A stretch of DNA of 7,958 nucleotides from RGIG3528 sp045640725 (GTDB lineage Bacteria; Bacillota; Clostridia; Lachnospirales; Lachnospiraceae). Position numbers and translations under genes: made by a program. The first letter of the stretch is position 1; each line of letters starts with the position of its first letter. The notes beneath the pieces are model-generated. The model made no database searches. It was not told where the DNA came from and was given only the letters and a program-made list of their open reading frames with translations. Location of the stretch: the NCBI GenBank assembly GCA_045640725.1, contig JAZUFN010000168.1:1-7958 (forward strand). Direction: 5' to 3'. Positions 1 through 6,171 of this stretch are shown here, in pieces.

Positions 1-181
1 CTTTTGCCAGATTGGAGGCCTTGCGATTAAGCTTGTCTACCGACTGTGCTCCCTCCGCCAGGAGGCAGGTACGGATACACAGCTCATATACACAGTCCCC
101 TATATAAGCCAGATCCAGAGGCGGATACTGAGTAATATCGGAAAACTCCAGATTAAATTTTTTATATAACTCTTCTATCAT
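1..181 (-). CDS. mrnC: Mini-ribonuclease III, N-terminal part (runs off left edge)
   Basis: Only the first 60 codons are in the window, read from the ATG at 181-179. Mini-III is a dimeric RNase III-type nuclease without a double-stranded RNA-binding domain; in Bacillus it matures the ends of 23S rRNA. The visible part shows the family signature LAYIGDCVYEL at residues 24-34. Asp29 in YIGD corresponds to the catalytic Asp23 of the Bacillus enzyme, and a basic stretch (KLNRKAS) follows near residue 50. A good Shine-Dalgarno sequence (AAGAAGGA, six bases before the ATG) supports the start. The gene begins 12 bases after the cysS stop, so it is the distal gene of the ispF-cysE-cysS transcript, the same order as in Bacillus, where rlmB follows. 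The C-terminal half, including the second acidic catalytic cluster, cannot be checked here. Confidence 0.9.
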   Translation of the reverse strand, partial: MIEELYKKFNLEFSDITQYPPLDLAYIGDCVYELCIRTCLLAEGAQSVDKLNRKASNLAK

Positions 182-193
182 GAATTATCCTTC

Positions 194-1756
194 TTATACC
201 AGCTCCCATACTGTACCTTCACGGGTATCCTTAATAGCCACACCCTTTTCCAAAAGCTCAGCACGGATTGCATCTGCTTTGGCAAAGTCCTTTTCCATCT
301 TGGCAGCCTTACGCTCGCTAATCTTGGCCAGAACAAAAGCCTCAAAATCAGCATCTACCGCAGCTTTTTCACCGGCTCGCTCTGCCACCAGATTCAGGGA
401 AAGTACATAATCGAAAGCTGCTACAATAAGGAGCTTGGTCATGGAATCAACATCTGCCTTAAGCGCATCGTATAAAACGGTAATTCCCATGGAGGAATTC
501 ACATCATTAGCCATAGCATCAGCAAAGGTATTGACCCAGGTCATATAAGCTGTTTTATCAAAGGCTATATCTGTAGCACCTTCAAGGGCTGCTGTCATTT
601 TCTCTGTATCATCGTTGGCAGTGCCTGCATTTACTGCTGCTCGGCGGGCTTTTTCTACTGCTGCTGAAGCGGATAAAATGTCACTTACGCCTATGCCAAT
701 CTTCTCTGCCTCTTTCTGAAGCTCATTCACACGCTTAACCAGCTTATCATATGCTGACTGAACATTGGAAAGGGCCTCATAAGAAAATTCCAAAGGCTTT
801 CTGTAGTGGGACTGCAGGCAGAACATTCTGTAAATCATAGGGTCAAAGCCATTTTCCTTAAGTACGGATACAGTGAGGAAGGCTCCCTTGGACTTACTCA
901 TCTTGCCGGTACGGTCATTTAAGTGGTGTACATGGAACCAGCAATTGCACCACTTATGGCCCAGATAGCTCTCAGACTGAGCAATCTCATTGGTATGGTG
1001 AGGGAACATATTGTCTACACCACCACAATGAATATCCATATACTCACCCAGGTGCTTCATGGAAATGCAGGAGCACTCTATATGCCAGCCCGGATAGCCT
1101 ACTCCCCAAGGGCTGTCCCATTTAAGAGCCTGATCTTCAAATTTGGACTTGGTAAACCACAGTACAAAATCATTTTTGTTTCTTTTATTGGTATCCTCTG
1201 TAACATCGTCACGAACGCCTACCATCAGCTCTTCTTCGCTCTGATTACCAAAAACGTAGTATTCCTTAAGCTTCGATGTGTCAAAATATACATTGTCTCC
1301 GGCAACATAGGCAAAGCCTTTTTCCAAAAGGACCTGAACCATATGAATAAACTCATCGATACAGTTGGTAGCAGGCTCCACTACATCCGGGCGCTTGATG
1401 TTAAGGTCTGCGCAGTCCTGCATGAAAGCGTCTGTATAGAACTTTGCTATCTCCATAACAGTCTTATTCTCACGCTTTGCGCCTTTAAGCATCTTGTCCT
1501 CACCTGTATCTGCATCAGAGGAAAGATGTCCAACGTCGGTGATATTCATGACACGCTTCACATCATAGCCTACAAAACGCAGGGTTTTTTCCAGAATATC
1601 CTCACAGATATAGGATCTGAGATTACCAATATGTGCAAAGTGATAAACTGTAGGACCGCAGGTATACATAGCTATCTTGCCGTCTACATTAGGTACTATT
1701 TTTTCCACTTTTCTTGTAAGTGTATTAAAAAGCTGAACCTTATTTTCCATTTTCAT
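194..1756 (-). CDS. cysS: Cysteinyl-tRNA synthetase
   Basis: This class I aminoacyl-tRNA synthetase attaches L-cysteine to tRNA-Cys in the cytosol using ATP. All family hallmarks are visible: YTCGPTVY at 31-38 with zinc ligand Cys33, the HIGN form of the HIGH motif at 42-45, the further zinc ligands Cys228 (HIEC), His253 and Glu257 (PHHTNE), and KMSKS at 285-289. The C-terminal part from about residue 330 is helical and contains an Ala-rich insertion at about 360-395, which makes the protein 520 residues long against roughly 465 for many bacterial CysRS. The start is ambiguous. The AAAGGA ribosome binding site is only about 3 bases from Met1 but about 9 from Met3 (ATG at 1750-1748), so translation may begin with MENKVQLF. 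The gene follows cysE after 12 bases and precedes mrnC by 12, which fits one operon coupling cysteine synthesis to its use. Confidence 0.98.
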   Translation of the reverse strand: MKMENKVQLFNTLTRKVEKIVPNVDGKIAMYTCGPTVYHFAHIGNLRSYICEDILEKTLRFVGYDVKRVMNITDVGHLSSDADTGEDKMLKGAKRENKTVMEIAKFYTDAFMQDCADLNIKRPDVVEPATNCIDEFIHMVQVLLEKGFAYVAGDNVYFDTSKLKEYYVFGNQSEEELMVGVRDDVTEDTNKRNKNDFVLWFTKSKFEDQALKWDSPWGVGYPGWHIECSCISMKHLGEYMDIHCGGVDNMFPHHTNEIAQSESYLGHKWCNCWFHVHHLNDRTGKMSKSKGAFLTVSVLKENGFDPMIYRMFCLQSHYRKPLEFSYEALSNVQSAYDKLVKRVNELQKEAEKIGIGVSDILSASAAVEKARRAAVNAGTANDDTEKMTAALEGATDIAFDKTAYMTWVNTFADAMANDVNSSMGITVLYDALKADVDSMTKLLIVAAFDYVLSLNLVAERAGEKAAVDADFEAFVLAKISERKAAKMEKDFAKADAIRAELLEKGVAIKDTREGTVWELV

Positions 1757-1768
1757 ATTTCCTTTTCT

Positions 1769-2413
1769 TTAATTATTGGTGAGGCCTTTAATTATTTGCC
1801 TAAGCTCAACAACCTCTTTTTTCAAGGCTTCTATATCATTCATAACAGGATCCGGCAGATGTACCTGGTCCATATCTTCTCTGGGAATACGCACATTATC
1901 GCGCTTAACAACTCGTCCCGGAACGCCTACTACAGTGGAATTCGGGGGCACCTCGGACAGTACTACTGAGCCGGCACCGATTTTGGAATTATCTCCTACG
2001 GTAAAGCTGCCTAATACCTTGGCGCCTGCGGAAATCATAACATTGTTGCCGATAGTAGGATGTCGCTTGCCTTGCTCTTTACCTGTACCTCCCAATGTAA
2101 CTCCCTGATACAGGGTTACGTTGTCTCCTATAACTGTAGTCTCTCCTATTATTACCCCATTACCATGGTCGATAAACAGGCCTTTTCCTATGGTAGCTCC
2201 CGGATGTATCTCTATGCCGGTCTTTCTTGCTGTACGCTGAGAGTACCATCTGGCCAGAAAGAACATCTTATGCTCATAGAGAAAATGCGCACGACGATGA
2301 CGAAGAATAGCCTTAAAGGAAGGGTACAAAAGCACCTCCCAGCAGGATTTTATGGCAGGGTCCCGCTCCATTATAACCTGCATCTCTTCTTTAATAAATT
2401 TTATATAGCCCAT
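1769..2413 (-). CDS. cysE: Serine O-acetyltransferase
   Basis: This enzyme transfers acetyl from acetyl-CoA to L-serine, giving O-acetylserine, the first committed step of cysteine synthesis. The protein has the short Firmicute-type build (214 residues): a helical N-terminal domain (about 1-60), then left-handed beta-helix hexapeptide repeats (about 66-165), then a C-terminal tail that looks like a coiled coil (about 190-210). Residues matching the E. coli catalytic set are Glu68 (IEIHPGA, where E. coli has Asp143), His83 (IDHGNG) and His118 (KRHPTIG); the CoA-site motif TLGGTGK lies at 106-112. Start choice is less certain: the only good Shine-Dalgarno (AAAGGAG) lies 15 bases before the ATG, unusually far, yet no in-frame alternative start is available upstream. 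The N-terminal sequence IKEEMQVIMERDPAIKS looks like the family start. The gene lies between ispF (37-base gap) and cysS (12-base gap). Confidence 0.97.
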   Translation of the reverse strand: MGYIKFIKEEMQVIMERDPAIKSCWEVLLYPSFKAILRHRRAHFLYEHKMFFLARWYSQRTARKTGIEIHPGATIGKGLFIDHGNGVIIGETTVIGDNVTLYQGVTLGGTGKEQGKRHPTIGNNVMISAGAKVLGSFTVGDNSKIGAGSVVLSEVPPNSTVVGVPGRVVKRDNVRIPREDMDQVHLPDPVMNDIEALKKEVVELRQIIKGLTNN

Positions 2414-2450
2414 TATTTTAGTCGAAAACTCCTTTCAAATTGTCATAGGG

Positions 2451-3053
2451 TTAATCTTGACTCCCGCTACAACAATTAGGACAGCCTCCGCACTGTCTGG
2501 CATTCATGTTACTGCCTGCCATCTCTCCGTTACTTTCAAAGGAGTAAAGCCCTGAAGCACCCGGACCATAGCCCATATCTCGGACATTTTCCAAAAGGCA
2601 TACAGCCTGAGCTGCGATACCAAGACCTGCACCTGTAAAACCCAGTCCCTCTTCTGTGGTGGCTTTAATATTGACCTGGCTCTCATCCAAGCCCAGTGTC
2701 TCAGCCACATTTTTCTTCATCTCCGGTATAAAGGGCAAAAGCTTGGGGCGCTGACAGATAATAGTGGCATCAATATTCTCCACTATATAAAGCTCCTGCT
2801 CCAGGAGTCCCTTTACTTCTGACAGAAGTGCCAGGCTGGAAATGCCCTTATACTTTTGATCGGTATCCGGAAAATGTTTGCCTATATCCCCCAATGCAGC
2901 TGCCCCCAGCAATGCATCCATAATGGCATGCAAAAGTACATCTGCATCAGAGTGACCTAACAGGCCCTTTTCATAGGGGATGGTAACTCCTCCTAAAATA
3001 AGTGCTCTGTCTTCAACCAATTTATGAACATCGTAACCTGTTCCTATTCTCAT
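2451..3053 (-). CDS. ispF: 2-C-methyl-D-erythritol 2,4-cyclodiphosphate synthase with a C-terminal Cys-rich tail
   Basis: IspF cyclises 4-diphosphocytidyl-methylerythritol 2-phosphate, releasing CMP, in the non-mevalonate isoprenoid pathway; the family is a homotrimer with active sites between subunits. The sequence begins MRIGTGYDVH, giving metal ligands Asp8 and His10, with the third ligand His42 in VLLHAIMDALLGA. DIGKHFPDTD (56-65) and the nucleotide-site motif KATTEEGLGF (130-139) are intact. The catalytic domain ends near residue 157, the usual full length, but the frame continues for about 43 residues and ends with four clustered cysteines, Cys188, Cys191, Cys194 and Cys195 (CxxCxxCC). 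This tail is not part of the standard fold and its role is unknown. The AGAGGA ribosome binding site six bases before the ATG is good. It is the first gene of its operon, 47 bases after a clear -10 box. Confidence 0.97.
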   Translation of the reverse strand: MRIGTGYDVHKLVEDRALILGGVTIPYEKGLLGHSDADVLLHAIMDALLGAAALGDIGKHFPDTDQKYKGISSLALLSEVKGLLEQELYIVENIDATIICQRPKLLPFIPEMKKNVAETLGLDESQVNIKATTEEGLGFTGAGLGIAAQAVCLLENVRDMGYGPGASGLYSFESNGEMAGSNMNARQCGGCPNCCSGSQD

Positions 3054-3071
3054 AATATGTCCTCTTCTCTC

Positions 3072-3093
3072 AGTAGGCCATAATAAACCTACT
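3072..3093 (-). promoter_or_regulatory. Short hairpin in the ispF leader
   Basis: On the minus strand AGTAGG pairs perfectly with CCTACT across a ten-base AT-rich loop, just before the ispF ribosome binding site. It falls inside the transcribed leader predicted from the promoter at 3105-3133. The stem is short and no T run follows, so it is not a terminator. It could stabilise the 5' end or influence initiation, which is inference. The leader of about 45 bases is too short for a T-box. Confidence 0.4.
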
Positions 3094-3104
3094 TTAACTT
3101 ATTA

Positions 3105-3133
3105 ATTATGCCATAACCACAATGTTTTTGCAA
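3105..3133 (-). promoter_or_regulatory. SigA-type promoter for ispF-cysE-cysS-mrnC
   Basis: The minus strand carries TTGCAA (3133-3128) as -35 and CATAAT (3110-3105) as -10 with exactly 17 bases between them. A TG one base upstream of the -10 makes it an extended -10. Transcription should start near 3098, giving a leader of about 45 bases. It directly follows the terminator of the upstream operon, so the ispF block has its own promoter. Confidence 0.75.
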
Positions 3134-3168
3134 GAAAAAAACGGGCACCCCCAGCTTTGGGGACTGCC
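3134..3168 (-). terminator. Intrinsic terminator of the lipoprotein/isomerase-like operon
   Basis: On the minus strand GGCA and CCCC pair with GGGG and TGCC around the loop AAAGCT, with a small internal mismatch, followed by CG and seven T residues (3141-3135). It lies 19 bases after the stop of the 66-residue gene. The T run touches the -35 box of the ispF promoter. Confidence 0.85.
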
Positions 3169-3187
3169 ACGTTAATTCGTTTTGCTA

Positions 3188-3388
3188 TTATTCCTCTTCT
3201 GTCAAATATTCGCAGGAAAAAGCTGCATTGCACTCTGCTATCTCTTTTTTCCCATCTATGTAATCTCTGTACAGCTCCCAGAGATCCACATCATCGCTAC
3301 CATCCATCACCTCGTCCTCAGGTATCCAGGACCTGATAAGCTCAATGCGTTCCTGCTTTGTGGTATTTTTAATCAGATATTTGTCCAT
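3188..3388 (-). CDS. Small acidic protein of unknown function (66 aa), coupled to the isomerase-like gene
   Basis: I do not recognise a characterised family. The product begins MDKYLIKNTTKQERIELI, a charged, probably helical segment. An acidic middle follows (EDEVMDGSDDVDLWE, about 24-38), then a second likely helix with RDYIDGKKEIAE (41-52) and an acidic end EEE. It has two cysteines (53 and 59), no signal peptide and no membrane segment, so it should be cytosolic. It looks real rather than a shadow: its ATG overlaps the TGA of the preceding gene by one base (TGATG), an AAGGAG lies 11 bases upstream, and an intrinsic terminator follows the stop closely. Overlap implies translational coupling with the isomerase-like protein and perhaps a shared function, which is inference. 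From memory, similar short YxIKN...YIDGK proteins occur in Lachnospiraceae without a proven role. Confidence 0.75.
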   Translation of the reverse strand: MDKYLIKNTTKQERIELIRSWIPEDEVMDGSDDVDLWELYRDYIDGKKEIAECNAAFSCEYLTEEE

Positions 3389-4578
3389 CAGCCTAAAAGC
3401 TCCTTCATCAGTGTCTCCACTTCTCTTTTGTGGTCTCCGTAGAAAATAACATGATGGTTGCCACAGGGATTTTTTAACAGTTCCGTCACATCACCATCCA
3501 TCCTTACTACAATCTGGGTACGGCAAAGATTTTTCTCATGAGGTGTCTCAATAATAGTGCCTGTGGTCACGTAAAAATCACGGATATTACTGCTCATACG
3601 AAAAACAGTAACCTTTTCTTTTCTCATTTCTCCTGCAATAGCCACACCGGTACCACTTTCAAAATGAGTGTCCAGCCTGAAGTCACGAAGCATATCTGTG
3701 GGTACGGTACAATGAGCAAAAGTAATGAGATTATTCTCCGTATCGATTCTGGAGGGATTGGCCTGAAAAGAGCTCTGTCCGGTAAGGCATCGTACCACGT
3801 GCATGGTAAGCATGGTGGCTATATCACCCTCGCAAGCTCCGATAAATCCCGTGTCATTCAGATGGGAAAGTCCAAGGCACCCTGTAGTGCCTGTTGGTCC
3901 CAGCAGATCAAAGCATCTGATAGTAAGTCCCTTCAGATCATTTTCGGCAATGACTTCATCCATTACCGCCCTGATACCTTCCGCCTTCTTCATTTCCATC
4001 TGCTGCAATGCTCTAAGGTTCCAATTGGATGGGGACTGAGGCTCCGGCATGGCTATAGCTTTTTCCCTGAACTTTTCCAGGGACAGGTCTACCAGCTCTA
4101 CTCCCAGCTTTTCTTTTACTTTAAGATAGTCCGGAACAGAGGCTATAAGCCAGTCTGAAGGATTCCCTATTACTCCCAGCCTACTGCCGGCAAGCTTACG
4201 CTTAGCTCCGGCCACCAAGGCCAGCTCTTTGATTCTGCCCGCAATATATGCGGCATCTCCATGAAGTATCTCACCCTTTTTGCCATTTTGGCATATCCAG
4301 GTCATAATCTCCAAAGAAGCTGCCAACGAATTATTGCCGCCATTGGTCAGCAGATAATAAGGCTCCCGCAGCTCCTCCAAAGCTTCCAAAAACAAGCCTT
4401 CCGAGCCACCGGTCTCCACAAATATAAGCTTCAGATCACAGTCATAATCGGTAAGCTCCGCAAACTGTAACCACTCTCCCAAAGACTTTTCTATATCGGA
4501 AATAAATGAATTTTTCTCCTGAACAAAAGTATCGGAGTGTCGAAGCAATGATTTTAAAGATGATACTTTAACCGTCAT
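3388..4578 (-). CDS. L-fucose/L-arabinose isomerase-fold protein (FucI/AraA-like)
   Basis: The 396-residue product resembles the sugar (ketol) isomerases that interconvert aldoses and ketoses with a divalent metal. Features supporting this are an N-terminal Rossmann-like half containing VETGGSEGLF (54-63), the linker motif RLGVIGNPSDWLIAS (133-147), and a C-terminal half with the family-like ACEGD (248-252), LTGQSSFQANPSRID (265-279), FAHCTVP (287-293) and THFESGTGVAI (304-314). Glu250 and Asp252 in the CEGD motif, His289 and the GNHHV histidines near 375 are candidate metal or substrate residues; I cannot assign them to the E. coli FucI ligands without alignment. It is much shorter than E. 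coli FucI (about 590) or AraA (about 500), and no sugar transporter, kinase or aldolase lies nearby, so the substrate is open. It starts 15 bases after the membrane-protein stop with only a weak GGTGA ribosome site, and its stop overlaps the next gene. Confidence 0.8.
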   Translation of the reverse strand: MTVKVSSLKSLLRHSDTFVQEKNSFISDIEKSLGEWLQFAELTDYDCDLKLIFVETGGSEGLFLEALEELREPYYLLTNGGNNSLAASLEIMTWICQNGKKGEILHGDAAYIAGRIKELALVAGAKRKLAGSRLGVIGNPSDWLIASVPDYLKVKEKLGVELVDLSLEKFREKAIAMPEPQSPSNWNLRALQQMEMKKAEGIRAVMDEVIAENDLKGLTIRCFDLLGPTGTTGCLGLSHLNDTGFIGACEGDIATMLTMHVVRCLTGQSSFQANPSRIDTENNLITFAHCTVPTDMLRDFRLDTHFESGTGVAIAGEMRKEKVTVFRMSSNIRDFYVTTGTIIETPHEKNLCRTQIVVRMDGDVTELLKNPCGNHHVIFYGDHKREVETLMKELLG

Positions 4579-4593
4579 TTTTCACCATCCAGT

Positions 4594-5274
4594 TTATTTA
4601 TTCTCTTTTCTTTTTAAAAAGTAAAAAGTAAGAGCTGCTGCTACAAGAAGGGTAATTATTACCGTAATGATAATTATGGGCACTATTCCTAAGCCTTTCG
4701 CCTCATCCAGCTCGGGAAGAGGAGCATATGTAGGCTGAGGCTGATCAGAATTGTCAGGAATAATATCCACTGCATCTTTATCAGTTAGCACCTCCAGTGT
4801 AATGGTGTACTCCGCTGTATATCCAAACGTTCCGTCCACCTCCATATGCATGTTGTCTGTTCCTACGCCCACATTTTTATAGGTACGATTATCATGCGGC
4901 GTACTATCACCTTCCACAATACTTTCCGGCATATTATCCGCATCTATATAATCCAGCGCCTTCTGCGCTGCTCGCTCTCCTACCTGACTTATGTATTGGG
5001 CCACCAGATCAGCCACATTGTTTACCGTAACCACCACTGATGCATCTACATTGGGATAAATATCCTCCTGATACAGGATATCCCCAGTATTTTTGTTTTT
5101 TATAATAAGCTTACCCACAACGCTAACAGAGCTGTCATCATAGCTGTTGTCTACTGTAATGCCAATGTTGACGCCTGTACCATCACCCACTTCAGTGGCC
5201 ATGGCATTATTGGGTACGGTCTGGAAAATAAGTGCCAAGGCTAAACCCAGAGCAAAAAGCTTCTTTTTCATCAT
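4594..5274 (-). CDS. Exported protein with a single C-terminal membrane anchor, unknown function
   Basis: No family is recognised. The N-terminus is a clear signal peptide: MMKKK, a hydrophobic core (about 6-18) and a probable signal peptidase I site after AMA (24-26). The mature part (27-190) is acidic and rich in Val, Thr and Asp, contains short alternating hydrophobic stretches typical of beta sandwiches, and has no cysteine. A Pro-rich spacer (PQPTYAPLPE, about 179-188) leads to one membrane helix (about 195-220) and the short positive tail KRKENK. The LPxTG sorting motif is absent, so it should be held by the helix with its domain outside. Start: AAGGAG overlaps the preceding stop codon and lies 3 bases before Met1 but 6 before Met2 (5271), so Met2 may be the real start. 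It is tightly packed between the lipoprotein (7-base gap) and the isomerase-like gene, suggesting a joint surface role. Confidence 0.85.
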   Translation of the reverse strand: MMKKKLFALGLALALIFQTVPNNAMATEVGDGTGVNIGITVDNSYDDSSVSVVGKLIIKNKNTGDILYQEDIYPNVDASVVVTVNNVADLVAQYISQVGERAAQKALDYIDADNMPESIVEGDSTPHDNRTYKNVGVGTDNMHMEVDGTFGYTAEYTITLEVLTDKDAVDIIPDNSDQPQPTYAPLPELDEAKGLGIVPIIIITVIITLLVAAALTFYFLKRKENK

Positions 5275-5281
5275 AATCTCC

Positions 5282-6037
5282 TTATTTGTTTACTCTATCT
5301 GCTGCTTCAACTCCCGGAAAATCTGCAGGCAAATTCAACCGGCATTCTGCTGACTTATATGCCTTGTCAACAGCGATAAGAATCTGTCTGTATGCCATAT
5401 CATCTGTGGCTATCTCCGGCACATTTCTCTTAATCACAGGTGTAAGACTCCTCTTTCCCGTCTCCGCATCAGTCCCGTACTCTATGCCAAAAACCTTATG
5501 GCTGACAGAGCCGGAGCCTTCTGTAATATTCACTATAATCAGGTCTTTGTCCACGAAAAAGGCCTCATCATACTCCTTGAGTCCATCTGTAAGGCTGTCG
5601 CCTCCAAAACTACCACGGAAATCAGCCCATGAAGTCATGGCATCATAGTATTTTTTAAGATCCTCTTCTGATGTGACGCAGCTCACCGTATTTTTAGGGA
5701 TTTCTACCAAAGAGTGGTATCTGATATACCTGGCTGCAACCTCTGTTACTACTGTACCTTCATTTTTAACCATCTGTTCATCATCTTTATTTTCATTAGA
5801 ATCTGATGGAACAGGATTGGTATTGTTCTCCTTATTTTCCTGATTATCTTCTTTTTTACCGTCAGTAAAGATACCCGGAAGTCTCGTATTCTCATCAGGT
5901 ACTTTAGTGGTTTCTGTCTTATTGGTAGTCTCTGCTTTATCTGAAACACCGGGCTCTGAACTGCCACAAGCTGTAAACAATAAGCTTCCCGTCATCAAAG
6001 ACGCTGCTGCCAGCAATTGTAAAGACTTTCTTCGCAT
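5282..6037 (-). CDS. Lipoprotein of unknown function, first gene of a four-gene operon
   Basis: The N-terminus is a lipoprotein signal: MRRK, a hydrophobic core and the lipobox LFTAC, with Cys24 as the lipidated residue, so the protein should be tethered to the outer face of the membrane. Residues about 26-95 are low-complexity and rich in Glu, Asn, Lys, Asp and Thr, and look like a flexible spacer. The folded part is about 96-251. It includes the segment KDLIIVNITEGSGSVSHKV (164-182), which predicts a beta hairpin, and two cysteines (120 and 232) that could form a disulfide outside the cell. I recognise no characterised domain. The start is well supported: AGAGGA lies six bases before the ATG, and a promoter with a perfect TATAAT lies just upstream. 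Its stop codon is embedded in the ribosome site of the next gene, which also encodes an exported protein. Confidence 0.88.
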   Translation of the reverse strand: MRRKSLQLLAAASLMTGSLLFTACGSSEPGVSDKAETTNKTETTKVPDENTRLPGIFTDGKKEDNQENKENNTNPVPSDSNENKDDEQMVKNEGTVVTEVAARYIRYHSLVEIPKNTVSCVTSEEDLKKYYDAMTSWADFRGSFGGDSLTDGLKEYDEAFFVDKDLIIVNITEGSGSVSHKVFGIEYGTDAETGKRSLTPVIKRNVPEIATDDMAYRQILIAVDKAYKSAECRLNLPADFPGVEAADRVNK

Positions 6038-6080
6038 ATTCTGTCCTCTTTCCCCAAAGTCAGTATTATTTATTTCGGCT

Positions 6081-6109
6081 ATTATACTACTAATTTGTGT
6101 AATTTTAAA
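6081..6109 (-). promoter_or_regulatory. SigA-type promoter of the lipoprotein operon
   Basis: The minus strand has a perfect -10 TATAAT (6086-6081), a 17-base spacer and TTTAAA (6109-6104) as a four-of-six match to the -35 consensus. Transcription should start near 6074, leaving a leader of about 37 bases before the lipoprotein ATG. The -35 box lies only six bases beyond the T run of the upstream terminator. Confidence 0.75.
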
Positions 6110-6115
6110 GAGCGT

Positions 6116-6163
6116 TTAAAACAAAAGAGTGACCGGGCCCCACTATGGTCGGCCCAATCACTC
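6116..6163 (-). terminator. Strong intrinsic terminator after the PurF-like gene
   Basis: On the minus strand GAGTGATTGGGCC pairs along 13 positions, including two G-T wobbles, with GGCCCGGTCACTC, and is followed by TTTTGTTTT. It begins eight bases after the purF-like stop and separates that gene from the lipoprotein operon. Confidence 0.93.
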
Positions 6164-6171
6164 CCTTTATC

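Noticed and set aside
923..1969. Long plus-strand open frame of 348 codons opposite cysS and the end of cysE.
   Set aside because: It lies entirely antisense to clear cysS and cysE sequence, has no recognisable domain, no matching ribosome site, and an odd His/Cys/Ile-rich composition typical of a shadow frame.
2504..2710. Alternative minus-strand frame inside ispF that might signal a frameshift in its tail.
   Set aside because: The ispF frame is continuous through KATTEEGLGF and onward to its stop; the other frame has no protein features and is a shadow.
3054..3133. Possible T-box controlling the cysE-cysS block.
   Set aside because: The space between promoter and ispF is far too short and shows no T-box bulge sequence or specifier domain; the internal gaps in the operon are also too short.
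4594..4710. Possible sortase anchor in the exported protein, suggested by LPELDEA before the C-terminal helix.
   Set aside because: The motif is not LPxTG and lacks the Thr-Gly required for sortase; a plain membrane anchor explains the tail.
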